NCBI GenBank assembly: GCA_022709695.1
Contig: JAKLII010000009.1
Span: 62,001 to 126,000, forward strand
DNA length: 64,000 bases
DNA from: Bacteroidota bacterium
GTDB taxonomy: Bacteria > Bacteroidota > Bacteroidia > Bacteroidales > SKPS01
Reading direction: 5' to 3'
The notes under the pieces were generated by a model. The model saw only the letters and a program-made list of their open reading frames with translations. It searched no databases and had not been told where the DNA came from. The stretch's first letter is position 1. Each line of letters begins with the position of its first letter. Shown here piece after piece: positions 19,476 to 29,231 of the stretch. The position numbers and the translations under genes are program-made.

Positions 19476-21335
19476 ATGAAAAAGAAACATTCAATCTGCC
19501 TGGCCGGTTTTCTGGCATTTCAACTACTGTTCACGTTACCTTTTACTGTCAATGCACAAAGCTATCTGGTCGGGCCGGTGGATCCCTCGGTGGGGTCAAG
19601 TGCCAATTACACCTCCCATAACCATTTTGACCTGTTCAGTGTTTTGAATCCAACAGGGATTTACATCGACAGTGTAACGATCTATCCCTCCACAGCATCA
19701 GCAGCCTACACCATTATCGTTCAGAACAGTTCTCAAGTCCAGATTGCCAGTTACTCGGGAGTTAGCACGGTTGGCAGCAACCTGCCGGAACGGATCAAGG
19801 TAAATCTGTTTGTTCCAATGGGAACCGGTTATCGTCTCGGCCTTACAACCAGTTCTGTTGGCATGCTAAGGAATTCAACCGGAATTGTCTTTCCCTATAC
19901 GGTTCCGAATTTAATCAGTATCACGGGTACAACCTTTCAGACAACTTACTGGTATTTCTTTTACAACATGCGTGTGTCATTGCCAGCCACACAGACAGAT
20001 GCGGGGATCAGCGCCATCGCAGCACCGGGGGATTCTGTGTGTGCCGGGAGCCAGCCTGTAGAGGTGACCCTCAAAAACTACGGACCCAACAGCCTGACCG
20101 GCACTACCATCCATTGGTCGGTAAACAATGTTGCGCAGACTCCCTTTACATGGACCGGCAGCGTACCGGTAAACGGCACATCCAATGTAACCGTTGGCAA
20201 TTACACCTTCACCACGGGAACCCCCTATGATATAAAAGCCTATACCCACCAGCCAAACAGCATGAATGACACCGTAAACGGGAACGACACCCTTACAAAA
20301 ACCGGTGTTTTTGTCAAAACTGCCCCAACAGCCACCTTCAACGTATCTGCTGCCAACCTGTGCGCAGGTGACACACTGACCCTGAGCGGCACATTGACGG
20401 GCACACCCCCCTGGACTCTGGTGGTCAGTGTTGGAACGATCCAGCAGACCTTTGCCAATATCACCTCCACATCCTATGCAGTACCCCTGGTTCCAACGAC
20501 AACGGCAACCTACACCCTTGTTTCTGTTTCAGATGCCACCGGGTGTATAACCTTGCCCGGTACTACTCAAACCGTGACCGTGAACCCGGCACCTCCGGCC
20601 ATGATTACACCTGTTGGTTCCAGTTCGGCCTGTTTCGGAGATTCGGTATCCCTCATGGCCAGTGTAGGTCTTAATTTCGGGTATCTCTGGTACAAGGATG
20701 GAGTTCAGATCTCAGGCAATACAAGTTATGCACTTCATACTAAGGAGAGTGGAAATTATACCGTTCAGGTCACAAGCCCTATTGGCTGCAAAAACACTTC
20801 TGCACCGGTTACGGTTACCATCCACCCCCTGCCGATGGTGAACCTGGGGAACGACACGGTACTGCTGCTAAACAAAAACCTGCCACTCAATGCAGGTGCA
20901 GGCTTCACGGGTTATCTGTGGTCGACGGGAGCCACCGGGCAGTTTGTGACCATCGATACCGCTAATACCGGCGCAGGCGTACAGACAATCTGGGTGATGG
21001 TGACCGACAACAACGGATGTGTGGGTAGTGATACCCTGAAAATCAATTTCACGAACAACCCGGGGATGGAAGATGAAATTCCCCGGTCATCCGTTGGTAT
21101 TTCCCCAAATCCTTCAAAAGGAACTATCTCCCTTACATTAAGGAGTTACGGAGAGGTAGTGACAGTTGAATTATACAGTACCGATGGAAAGAAATCATGG
21201 TCGGAAGAAATCCTGAATACCGGAGATTCTGAACCCGTTACATTAAATTTGGGTCACCTTCCTGATGGTATGTATCTGTTAAAAGTGACTGATGGGCTGA
21301 ACCGTGGGCAGAACCTGTTGATCATTCAGAAATAA
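19476..21335 (+). CDS. Modular T9SS-secreted adhesin-like protein, paralog 2
   Basis: 619 aa; signal peptide MKKKHSICLAGFLAFQLLFTLPFTVNAQ. The N-terminal domain (SYLVGPVDPSVGSSANYTSHNHFD) differs from its neighbours. It is followed by the CARDB-like domain (DSVCAGSQPVEVTLKNYGPNSL), the CAGDTLTLSGTLTGTPPW domain, the shared SSACFGDSVSLMASVGLNF and LGNDTVLLLNKNLPLNAGAGF modules and a T9SS type A domain (ISPNPSKGTISL). It starts 13 nt after the preceding stop, so co-transcription is likely. No catalytic motif was seen. Confidence 0.82.
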   Translation: MKKKHSICLAGFLAFQLLFTLPFTVNAQSYLVGPVDPSVGSSANYTSHNHFDLFSVLNPTGIYIDSVTIYPSTASAAYTIIVQNSSQVQIASYSGVSTVGSNLPERIKVNLFVPMGTGYRLGLTTSSVGMLRNSTGIVFPYTVPNLISITGTTFQTTYWYFFYNMRVSLPATQTDAGISAIAAPGDSVCAGSQPVEVTLKNYGPNSLTGTTIHWSVNNVAQTPFTWTGSVPVNGTSNVTVGNYTFTTGTPYDIKAYTHQPNSMNDTVNGNDTLTKTGVFVKTAPTATFNVSAANLCAGDTLTLSGTLTGTPPWTLVVSVGTIQQTFANITSTSYAVPLVPTTTATYTLVSVSDATGCITLPGTTQTVTVNPAPPAMITPVGSSSACFGDSVSLMASVGLNFGYLWYKDGVQISGNTSYALHTKESGNYTVQVTSPIGCKNTSAPVTVTIHPLPMVNLGNDTVLLLNKNLPLNAGAGFTGYLWSTGATGQFVTIDTANTGAGVQTIWVMVTDNNGCVGSDTLKINFTNNPGMEDEIPRSSVGISPNPSKGTISLTLRSYGEVVTVELYSTDGKKSWSEEILNTGDSEPVTLNLGHLPDGMYLLKVTDGLNRGQNLLIIQK

Positions 21336-21354
21336 CCACCAAACTCTAATACCC

Positions 21355-23268
21355 ATGAAGACGATCCGGACGTGCCTTACAGCCAGTGTCTTGCTTTTAC
21401 TGATTTTTACTGCACCCTTAAGTGCTGAAGCCCAGACCCAGTTGCCCATGCCTGCGCATTCTTCGGTTTATGCAAACATCTATGCGCGTGGTTACTGGTT
21501 TGTGGCACCTGTCAATTTCACCATCACCGGCCTGATGGTGGCACCGGAGGCGGGCACCGGATTACAATACATCCACGTAATGAAGTGCACAGGGGTATTT
21601 CCAATCAGTGCTTCAACGCCCGGTTCACCACTGTTTACCACCTTGACCTATATTTCCGGAGCACCCAACAATGTAATGCAGAATGTCAGCATTCCGGTGC
21701 TGCAAGGGGATCAGATCGGTATCCTGGGAACGGTAACCGGAATTGCAAATTCGTATGCATCTTCCGCTATCGTGACCTCAACCATTGGAGGACAATCTGT
21801 GTACCTTAACCGTTTCGGGTACCAGGGTTCCATAGAAACAGGGCCGGCACCCGGATATTGGGGGGTTGGGAATGGGACATCAGGCCAGATCGGCAGGGTA
21901 CATTTGTGGTACTCCCTTGCAGGTAAAACCGATGCGTCCATCGATTCACTGGTGTTCCCGGCAGATTCCAGTTGTGCAGGGACCCTTCCGGTGCAGGTAA
22001 GGATGAAGAACTATGGCCCGCAGCCACTGGTTTCGGCCCAGATACAGTGGAAGATAAACAGCACCCCTCAGGTACCTTTTAGCTGGACTGGCAATATCCC
22101 GATCAACGGCGACACCTCGCTGGTGATCGGAAACTATCAGTTCCATTCCGATACCGTGTATAACCTGATGGTAAACACCTCAAATCCCAATAATTATGCT
22201 GATACTGCCAATGCAAACGACACCCTGCATGTGAATAACCTGGATTTCAGGCCTTCCCCCAAAGCGCTGTTTTCCAGTACAACCTATACGGTGTGTGCAG
22301 GCGATAGTATTCAGATAAACGGAACCCTGTCAGGGGTGCCCCCATGGAACATTACCCTCAAGCAGGGCACCAATCAGTACCAGTTCAATAACCTCACAAC
22401 CCCTTCGTTCAGCTTTTTTGCAAAGCCCGTCGTATCTGCATGGTACTTGGTCACTTCGGTTACCGACGGGGGTGGGTGCCCGAATACCTCCGCGACTGAT
22501 TCGGTACAGGTACTGGTATCTCCTGCACCCCCGGCAGCCATCAATCCGGTAGGATCCCCTGCAGCGTGTTTCGGGGATTCTGTCTCCCTGATGGCAAGTG
22601 TGGGATTGAACTTCACCTATAACTGGTTCAAAAATGGTGTGCAGATCCCGGGAGCCCAGACTTATGCCTACCATGCCAAGGAGGGAGGGAACTACACGGT
22701 AGAGGTCACAAGCCCCAATGGCTGCAAGAACACCTCGGCACCGTTTACCGTTACCATCCACCCCCTGCCGGTGGTGAACCTGGGGAACGACACGGTGCTA
22801 CTGCTGAACAAGAACCTGCCACTCAATGCAGGTGCGGGCTTCACGGGCTATGTGTGGTCAACCGGGGCCACCGGACAGTTTGTGACCATCGACACTGCCA
22901 ATACCGGCACAGGCTTACAGACGGTCTGGGTGATGGTGACCGACAACAACGGATGTGTGGGAAGTGATACCCTGAAGATCAATTTCACGAACAATCCCGG
23001 AATTGCAAATACGCTGATTGACAATTCTTTCAGCATGGTTCCAAATCCTACTACAGGGCTGGTGGAGATAAATATGGCCGGTTATGACCTTCCGGCCTTT
23101 TCTGTTGAAATCTATCATCTTGACGGAAGACTTGTTTATCAGGCCCCTGGCCCATCAGGAGAGACCATCGTCAGGCTCAACCTGGAGCACCTTGCTTCAG
23201 GCCATTACCAGGTGAAGATCTCTTCTGCTAAAATTACCCTGATGCAAAGGCTTATCATTCAGAAATAA
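21355..23268 (+). CDS. Modular T9SS-secreted adhesin-like protein, paralog 3
   Basis: 637 aa; signal peptide MKTIRTCLTASVLLLLIFTAPLSAEAQ. The N-terminal domain (PMPAHSSVYANIYARGYWFVAPVNFTITGL) is a clear relative of that of the 17576 protein. CARDB-like (DSSCAGTLPVQVRMKNYGPQPL), Ig-like, shared SPAACFGDSVSLMASVGLNF and LGNDTVLLLNKNLPLNAGAGF modules follow, then a T9SS type A domain (MVPNPTTGLVEINM). The shared module is over 90 percent identical in DNA to those of the neighbours while the ends are divergent. It starts 19 nt after the upstream stop. Confidence 0.82.
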   Translation: MKTIRTCLTASVLLLLIFTAPLSAEAQTQLPMPAHSSVYANIYARGYWFVAPVNFTITGLMVAPEAGTGLQYIHVMKCTGVFPISASTPGSPLFTTLTYISGAPNNVMQNVSIPVLQGDQIGILGTVTGIANSYASSAIVTSTIGGQSVYLNRFGYQGSIETGPAPGYWGVGNGTSGQIGRVHLWYSLAGKTDASIDSLVFPADSSCAGTLPVQVRMKNYGPQPLVSAQIQWKINSTPQVPFSWTGNIPINGDTSLVIGNYQFHSDTVYNLMVNTSNPNNYADTANANDTLHVNNLDFRPSPKALFSSTTYTVCAGDSIQINGTLSGVPPWNITLKQGTNQYQFNNLTTPSFSFFAKPVVSAWYLVTSVTDGGGCPNTSATDSVQVLVSPAPPAAINPVGSPAACFGDSVSLMASVGLNFTYNWFKNGVQIPGAQTYAYHAKEGGNYTVEVTSPNGCKNTSAPFTVTIHPLPVVNLGNDTVLLLNKNLPLNAGAGFTGYVWSTGATGQFVTIDTANTGTGLQTVWVMVTDNNGCVGSDTLKINFTNNPGIANTLIDNSFSMVPNPTTGLVEINMAGYDLPAFSVEIYHLDGRLVYQAPGPSGETIVRLNLEHLASGHYQVKISSAKITLMQRLIIQK

Positions 23269-23303
23269 CAACCCCGGAAACCCGGCTTTAAACCTACGTA
23301 CAC

Positions 23304-25268
23304 ATGAAAACATCATTGAATCTGACCCTGGCTCTAAGCAGCCTGATTTTTCTTTTTATCAGCTCGTTCCTGATGGTGCAACCTCAATCTGTGCAAGCCC
23401 AGGGCCCGCAGTATTCCTATATCGGCACCTCAACCACTGCCAATACCATCCCATTTGCCACTGGAGCCACCAGCAGCAACAAAAGGCAATGGATCTATTA
23501 TCCGTCTAATTTCACCGGAGCCCCTGCCGGTATGATCACCAAAATTTACATTAAGGCAAGTGCACTGGTAAATCCCTCCTTCACCGGGTTTCTGATCAGG
23601 ATGGGAACCACCACCCTGACTACTTTCCCTTCAACCACCTTTGCCACCAACCTTGATACAGCCCTGTATGCACCCAGTATATGCTTTACCGGTATTACAG
23701 GAAACTGGATTCCGATGCAACTTACGAATCCTTGGTTTTATGACGGGGTGAGCAACTTCATTATTGAGGCTTCCCATCAGGGTTATAGCACTGGATTTTC
23801 GGTGATGCAGCAAACATCCGGAGTAGCAGCCAGATCGTTATACGGCAATAGTGCCAATGCCACAGGAAGCTCTCAGGACAGGCTGGCTGAACTGGGTTTT
23901 GATATTCAACCCGGGTCTTCTGATATTGGTCTGGAGGGATTTACAGCTCCCGGTGACACAATCTGTGAAGGTACGGCTCCTGTAACCGTTACCCTGAAGA
24001 ACTTTGGCCCCAATACCCTTGGAACTGCAAAGATCGGCTGGAAGGTGAATAATGCCGTGCAGACCACCTTCAACTGGAGCGGCACCCTGGCTGCCAACAG
24101 CACTGTGAATGTGACGATCGGAAGCTTTCCGTTTGCTTTCGGAACATCCTATGCGATTCAGGCGTACTGTTTTAATCCAAACGGTGGTAATGATACGATC
24201 CATTCGAACGACACCATTGTAAAACCAGAAGTCATTATTAAAGCGGCCCCGCAATTTTCCTTTTCTCCCACAAGCCATACCATCTGCCAGGGCGACAGTG
24301 CACAAATCACCGGAACCTTTACCGGAATATCCCCCTGGAGTTTTAAAATCTATGACGGCACCAATACCCAGACTGTATCCAACTACGCTATGTCAGGTCT
24401 GAGCCAGTGGGTATCGCCTACGCTTACAACGACCTGGTCAGTTTTTCAGATTTCAGATGCCACGGGATGTGTACGTAACGACACCTCACAGGTGCAGGTG
24501 CTGGTGTCTCTGGCACCCCCGGCAGCCATCAACCCGGTAGGATCCCCGGCAGCATGTTTCGGGGATTCCGTATCCATGATGGCGAGCGTGGGGTTGAACT
24601 TCACCTATAACTGGTTCAAAAATGGCGTGCAGATACCCGGAGCCCAAACCTACGTGTGCCATGCAAAAGAGGGGGGAAATTACACCGTAGAGGTCACAAG
24701 CCCCAATGGCTGCAAGAACACCTCGGCACCGTTTACCGTTACCATCCACCCGTTGCCGGTGGTGAACCTGGGGAACGACACGGTACTGCTGCTGAATAAA
24801 AACCTGCCACTCAATGCAGGTGCGGGCTTTACGGGCTATCTGTGGTCGACGGGAGCCACCGGGCAGTTTGTGACCATCGACACTGCCAATACCGGCACAG
24901 GCGTACAGACGGTGTGGGTGATGGTGACCGACAACAACGGATGCGTAGGAAGTGATACCCTCAAAATCAATTTTACAAACAATGCTGGGATAAAGGAACC
25001 AGAAAATTCCGGCTTGCTGGTTGTCAGCCCGAATCCCACCTTCGGCGAGTTCGATATTTTCCTCCCCGTAAATATTACATCAGGTTGTCATATCGAGCTA
25101 TACAGCGCTGAGGGGAAAAAGGTATTAAGCAAGGAGGTAACACCCTTCGAAACATCTGGTGTTATACACATTAATATCAGGCACTTACCGGAAGGACCAT
25201 ATATTCTGAAAACTACCCACAAGATTGGCACTTTTACCAACCGTATCATCCTCACAGGAATTCAATAA
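23304..25268 (+). CDS. Modular T9SS-secreted adhesin-like protein, paralog 4
   Basis: 654 aa; signal peptide ending near QPQSVQAQ. The N-terminal domain (TANTIPFATGATSSNKRQW.YYPSNFTGAPAGMITKIYI) matches the one in the 27379 protein. Then come CARDB-like (DTICEGTAPVTVTLKNFGPNTL), Ig-like (TICQGDSAQITGTFTGISPW), the shared SPAACFGDSVSMMASVGLNF module, the LGNDTVLLLNKNLPLNAGAGF module and a T9SS type A domain (VSPNPTFGEFDI). The function is inferred only as surface or extracellular binding. Confidence 0.82.
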   Translation: MKTSLNLTLALSSLIFLFISSFLMVQPQSVQAQGPQYSYIGTSTTANTIPFATGATSSNKRQWIYYPSNFTGAPAGMITKIYIKASALVNPSFTGFLIRMGTTTLTTFPSTTFATNLDTALYAPSICFTGITGNWIPMQLTNPWFYDGVSNFIIEASHQGYSTGFSVMQQTSGVAARSLYGNSANATGSSQDRLAELGFDIQPGSSDIGLEGFTAPGDTICEGTAPVTVTLKNFGPNTLGTAKIGWKVNNAVQTTFNWSGTLAANSTVNVTIGSFPFAFGTSYAIQAYCFNPNGGNDTIHSNDTIVKPEVIIKAAPQFSFSPTSHTICQGDSAQITGTFTGISPWSFKIYDGTNTQTVSNYAMSGLSQWVSPTLTTTWSVFQISDATGCVRNDTSQVQVLVSLAPPAAINPVGSPAACFGDSVSMMASVGLNFTYNWFKNGVQIPGAQTYVCHAKEGGNYTVEVTSPNGCKNTSAPFTVTIHPLPVVNLGNDTVLLLNKNLPLNAGAGFTGYLWSTGATGQFVTIDTANTGTGVQTVWVMVTDNNGCVGSDTLKINFTNNAGIKEPENSGLLVVSPNPTFGEFDIFLPVNITSGCHIELYSAEGKKVLSKEVTPFETSGVIHINIRHLPEGPYILKTTHKIGTFTNRIILTGIQ

Positions 25269-25310
25269 TCAGAAAATCCAACCCAATTAATCACTATTAC
25301 ATTACTCCTT

Positions 25311-27245
25311 ATGAAAAAACTTTACTCACATCCGTCACTGCTTCTATCGTTGACTTTATTGTGGTTTGGGCTATTGTCATCCTTTTCTGCTTCAGCTCAG
25401 TTGCAGTACCTGACTACGGTTCCCCCTTTAGCCGGGGGTAACGGATCTTCCATTGCTGCTTTCAACGTAAAAGCGCTAAAAACCATCCGCATCAGAGAGG
25501 TGTACTGTACGTTTTCCTCTACTTCTTCGCAAACCACACTTGTCTGGTACAAAACCGATTCTTTGAATGCCTCCCCCAGTATCAGTGCTGCCAATGGTTG
25601 GGTTCAGGCCAGTTCATACACTCATTCCCCGGCAACAACCGGAATTGGAACCATGGTGATTTGTTCAGACACAAGTCTGAATATTCTGATACCTCAGGGA
25701 GCAGTTTACGCCATCGCAGTTACCGGAGCAAGCATCACTTACAGTGGTAGTTCATCCACTGCCCCCACTACACCCTATATATTTTCAGATACAAATCTGT
25801 ATATGAATATGAATTCATTCTGCGGTTGGGGCGGCACCATTTCATCTCCTATCAATTACAGAAGTTTCAATGGAAAACTCGGCTACCAGATTGTCAACCT
25901 GGCCACCGATGCAGGACTGCAATCATTCCAGGAGCCTTCCGATACAGTGTGCAGTGGCATTCAACCGGTAATTGTCGGGCTAAAGAACCATGGCCCCAAC
26001 ACCCTGCAGAATGTTGCTATCAACTGGAGTGTCAACAATATTCCGCAAACCCCCTATTTATGGTCAGGAAACCTGCCGGTGGGGAATACCCTGCCGGTTC
26101 AGATTGGCACCTTCCAGTTCAATACAGGTACGTCCTATTCAGTTCAGGCCTACACTTCCCTGCCAAACAACGTAGCAGATACGGTACATTCAAACGATAC
26201 CATCCTGAAGACGGGAATAATTGTAAAACCTTCACCCACGCTGACCCTTTCCGCAAATACGTTCAATATCTGCAGCGGAGATACTGCGCATATCACCATG
26301 ACCCTGACAGGCACCTCACCCTGGTCGCTGATTATCAGTGACGGAACCAACAATATCCCTTACAATAATATTACAACCCCCTCCTATTCAGCGAATGTAG
26401 TACCCCTTGCTACTGCGACCTATACCCTGGTAAGCCTCACTGATGCAACCGGTTGCCAGTTCACCGAACCACAAACTATTCAGGTACTTGTGAATCCTGC
26501 TCCGCCTGCTGTGATAACGCCACAGGGATCTCCTGCAGCCTGCCTTGGTGATTCGGTAACCATGATGGCAAGTGTGGGGCTGAACTTCACCTATGTCTGG
26601 TTCAAGGATGGTGTGCAGATACCCGGAGCTCAATTATATGTCCTTCATGCCAAAGAAGGGGGGAATTATACGGTTCAGGTAACCAGTCCTATTGGTTGCA
26701 AGAAACTTTCAGCACCCCAGCTGGTTACCATCCACCCACTACCGGTGGTGAACCTGGGGAACGACACGGTATTGCTGCTGAACAAAAACCTGCAACTCAA
26801 TGCCGGTGCAGGTTTTACGGGCTATTTCTGGTCGACGGGTGCCACCGGACAGTTTGTGACCATCGACACTGCCAATACCGGCACCGGAGTACAGACGGTG
26901 TGGGTGATAGTGACCGATAACAACGGATGTGTGGGAAGCGATACCCTGAAGATCAATTTCACGAACAATCCCGGGATGGAGGAGGCGCCATCAGATCTGG
27001 CAGTCAGGGTCTCTCCGAATCCAACCACCGGCATCACTGAAATCGGTTTCAGCGATGCCCTTTCCGGCCAGGTTCTGTGTGAGATTTACAGCCAGGATGG
27101 AAGAAAGGTGCATGAAGCCAAAGGTGAGCCGGGAAACCGGCAACTCAGGCTTGATCTGTCGCATCTGGCCGCCGGACAGTACCTTCTGAAACTGACTTCA
27201 GGTACCTGGAGCTCAACGGAGAAACTGCTGATCATCAAAGAATAA
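25311..27245 (+). CDS. Modular T9SS-secreted adhesin-like protein, paralog 5
   Basis: 644 aa; signal peptide MKKLYSHPSLLLSLTLLWFGLLSSFSASAQ. A distinct N-terminal domain (YLTTVPPLAGGNGSSIAAFNVKAL) is followed by CARDB-like (DTVCSGIQPVIVGLKNHGPNTL), Ig-like (ICSGDTAHITMTLTGTSPW), the shared SPAACLGDSVTMMASVGLNF and LGNDTVLLLNKNLQLNAGAGF modules and a T9SS type A domain (VSPNPTTGITEI). Last member of the near-identical-module group. A terminator follows, so genes 17576-27245 may form one operon. Confidence 0.82.
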   Translation: MKKLYSHPSLLLSLTLLWFGLLSSFSASAQLQYLTTVPPLAGGNGSSIAAFNVKALKTIRIREVYCTFSSTSSQTTLVWYKTDSLNASPSISAANGWVQASSYTHSPATTGIGTMVICSDTSLNILIPQGAVYAIAVTGASITYSGSSSTAPTTPYIFSDTNLYMNMNSFCGWGGTISSPINYRSFNGKLGYQIVNLATDAGLQSFQEPSDTVCSGIQPVIVGLKNHGPNTLQNVAINWSVNNIPQTPYLWSGNLPVGNTLPVQIGTFQFNTGTSYSVQAYTSLPNNVADTVHSNDTILKTGIIVKPSPTLTLSANTFNICSGDTAHITMTLTGTSPWSLIISDGTNNIPYNNITTPSYSANVVPLATATYTLVSLTDATGCQFTEPQTIQVLVNPAPPAVITPQGSPAACLGDSVTMMASVGLNFTYVWFKDGVQIPGAQLYVLHAKEGGNYTVQVTSPIGCKKLSAPQLVTIHPLPVVNLGNDTVLLLNKNLQLNAGAGFTGYFWSTGATGQFVTIDTANTGTGVQTVWVIVTDNNGCVGSDTLKINFTNNPGMEEAPSDLAVRVSPNPTTGITEIGFSDALSGQVLCEIYSQDGRKVHEAKGEPGNRQLRLDLSHLAAGQYLLKLTSGTWSSTEKLLIIKE

Positions 27246-27271
27246 AGGGTTTTATACCACAATACCCAGAG

Positions 27272-27308
27272 AGAGGGCGTCCCAGAAGAGTCGTCCTCTT
27301 TTTTTTAT
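27272..27308 (+). terminator. Intrinsic terminator after the five-paralog run
   Basis: AGAGGGCG (27272-27279) pairs with CGTCCTCT (27292-27299), 8 bp with one wobble and a 12-nt loop, followed by a run of nine T residues. Confidence 0.85.
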
Positions 27309-27378
27309 CAGATCATCTGAAAATCTGAGCAAAAGCCTCCGTTTTGATATAACTTTGAAGATTGAAAATCTGACCGCC

Positions 27379-29100
27379 ATGAAAACTCCCCTTTCTAAAC
27401 AACACATTTTGACAGGATTGCCCGGTTTATTAACGGTAATTCTATGCTGGATCAGTGCGGCGGTATGGGCTCAACCCCAGTACACCAGCAACTTTCCCAC
27501 TGCCACCAGTGCTTCGAATATCCCGTTCCAGAACACCACCAACAACAAGGTGCAGTGGTTGTATAAACCCTCGGATTTCGGAGCCGCACCGGCAGGATTC
27601 ATCAACAAGATCTACTTCAGGAATCAGTTCTCCATGCTCCCGGTGATCTGCAGCTTCACCGACTTTCAGGTAAAAATGGGCGAATCCACCCTGTCATCAT
27701 TACCCCCGGGGCCCTGGATTACTGCAGGAATGAACACGGTATTTCAGGCCAACACCTTCAATGTCTGGCCCATCACCGGTGATTGGATGCCAGTGGTGCT
27801 ACAGACACCCTTTTACTACGACAACACAAAAAACTTCATTGTAGAAGCCTCCCAGGGAGGTTATTCCGTGGGCTTCAATGTAATGCAGGGTGGTCTCACC
27901 GGTCGCAGCCTGTATGGCAGCCTGGGATCAATTGTTGCCAATCCCCAGAACTATCTGTGTGAGTTCGGCTTCGACATTACCATGGGCAGTACTGATGTGA
28001 GCATTGAATCGGTGAATCTTACCGATTCGTTTTGTGCCGGCATGACATCCGTATCAGTTGTGATCAAGAATAACGGCCCTTCAACTCTGACCAGCCTTTC
28101 CTTGTACTGGAAAGTTGGTGCTGCCATACAACCCATTTTAAACTGGGCCGGAAATCTCGCCTCCGGGTTAACAACGACGGTACCTCTCGGGAGCTACAAT
28201 TTTCTTCCTTCTACCCAATACCTCTTTACCGCCTGGTGTTCGAATCCCAATAACCTGCCAGATAACAACGCTTCCAATGATACACTTAATAAAAGCAACA
28301 TCTGGGTTAAACCTGTTCCAACGGCAATTCCGCAATCCCTTGTATATTCGGTATGCCTGGGGGATTCTGTGCATATACCCATAACATTCACCGGCACACA
28401 ACCATGGTCCATCGGGTATATGTTCAATGGTCAGACCTATTCAAGCCAGATACAGTCACCGGTTTTTACCCTCTCCCTATACCCTCCGACGGCAACCAGC
28501 TATTCTGTTTTCTTCAATCTGGTCAAGGATGCTACAGGGTGCAACGCAATCAACCTGCCCGCTGTCAATGTTCAGGTAAAGCCGGTACCTACCGTATTTC
28601 TAGGGCCGGATCAGGTGGTAAAGGCTTCCGGCTACATTCAGCTGGATGCGGGTGCCGGCTTCACTACCTACCTCTGGAGCACCGGGGCAACGACACAATC
28701 CATCAACATTCCGGCGAATACATTTGGCAGCGGACCTCACGATTTCTGGGTACGGGTTACAAATGCCGGCGGATGTGCGGCATCGGACACGGTGATGGTT
28801 GACATCATCGATGATATCGGTATAGCCCCTGCTTCAAACCAGGTTTCTGAGATCAGGATCATTCCAAACCCCTCCTCCGGTAGGCTGGAAGTGATATTGC
28901 CGGATGCCTTGCACCAACAGGCACAAATTACACTAATAAACCGGGATGGGAAAGAGGTATATGCTGAAACAAGGAGCCTGCATAATACAGACCACACGAT
29001 TAACCTTGACTTCAGGCATTTTAGCAATGGGGTGTATCTGATCAGGATTGTCACCATACGGGGAGAATACAAGGCCAGCATTTTAATTCTAAATCATTAA
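27379..29100 (+). CDS. Modular T9SS-secreted protein, paralog 6
   Basis: 573 aa from ATG 27379, chosen to give a signal peptide (MKTPLSKQHILTGLPGLLTVIL...VWAQ); the frame is open from 27355. The N-terminal domain (ASNIPFQNTTNNKVQWLYKPSDFGAAPAGFINKIYF) is the closest relative of that of the 23304 protein. CARDB-like and Ig-like domains follow. The CFGDSV module is missing, and only a diverged LGPDQVVKASGYIQLDAGAGF module precedes the T9SS type A domain (IIPNPSSGRLEV). It is thus shorter than the others. Confidence 0.82.
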   Translation: MKTPLSKQHILTGLPGLLTVILCWISAAVWAQPQYTSNFPTATSASNIPFQNTTNNKVQWLYKPSDFGAAPAGFINKIYFRNQFSMLPVICSFTDFQVKMGESTLSSLPPGPWITAGMNTVFQANTFNVWPITGDWMPVVLQTPFYYDNTKNFIVEASQGGYSVGFNVMQGGLTGRSLYGSLGSIVANPQNYLCEFGFDITMGSTDVSIESVNLTDSFCAGMTSVSVVIKNNGPSTLTSLSLYWKVGAAIQPILNWAGNLASGLTTTVPLGSYNFLPSTQYLFTAWCSNPNNLPDNNASNDTLNKSNIWVKPVPTAIPQSLVYSVCLGDSVHIPITFTGTQPWSIGYMFNGQTYSSQIQSPVFTLSLYPPTATSYSVFFNLVKDATGCNAINLPAVNVQVKPVPTVFLGPDQVVKASGYIQLDAGAGFTTYLWSTGATTQSINIPANTFGSGPHDFWVRVTNAGGCAASDTVMVDIIDDIGIAPASNQVSEIRIIPNPSSGRLEVILPDALHQQAQITLINRDGKEVYAETRSLHNTDHTINLDFRHFSNGVYLIRIVTIRGEYKASILILNH

Positions 29101-29231
29101 TTATTAATTCCTTGTAGGCCCAATGCGCGTTTTTCAGGCCGACTGACACCAGTGGTATTTTTTTCTGACGAGAGAAGGTTTTGGTAAATATGGGATTATC
29201 TTTAGGCGATTTTTCAAAAAAAGATCATCCT

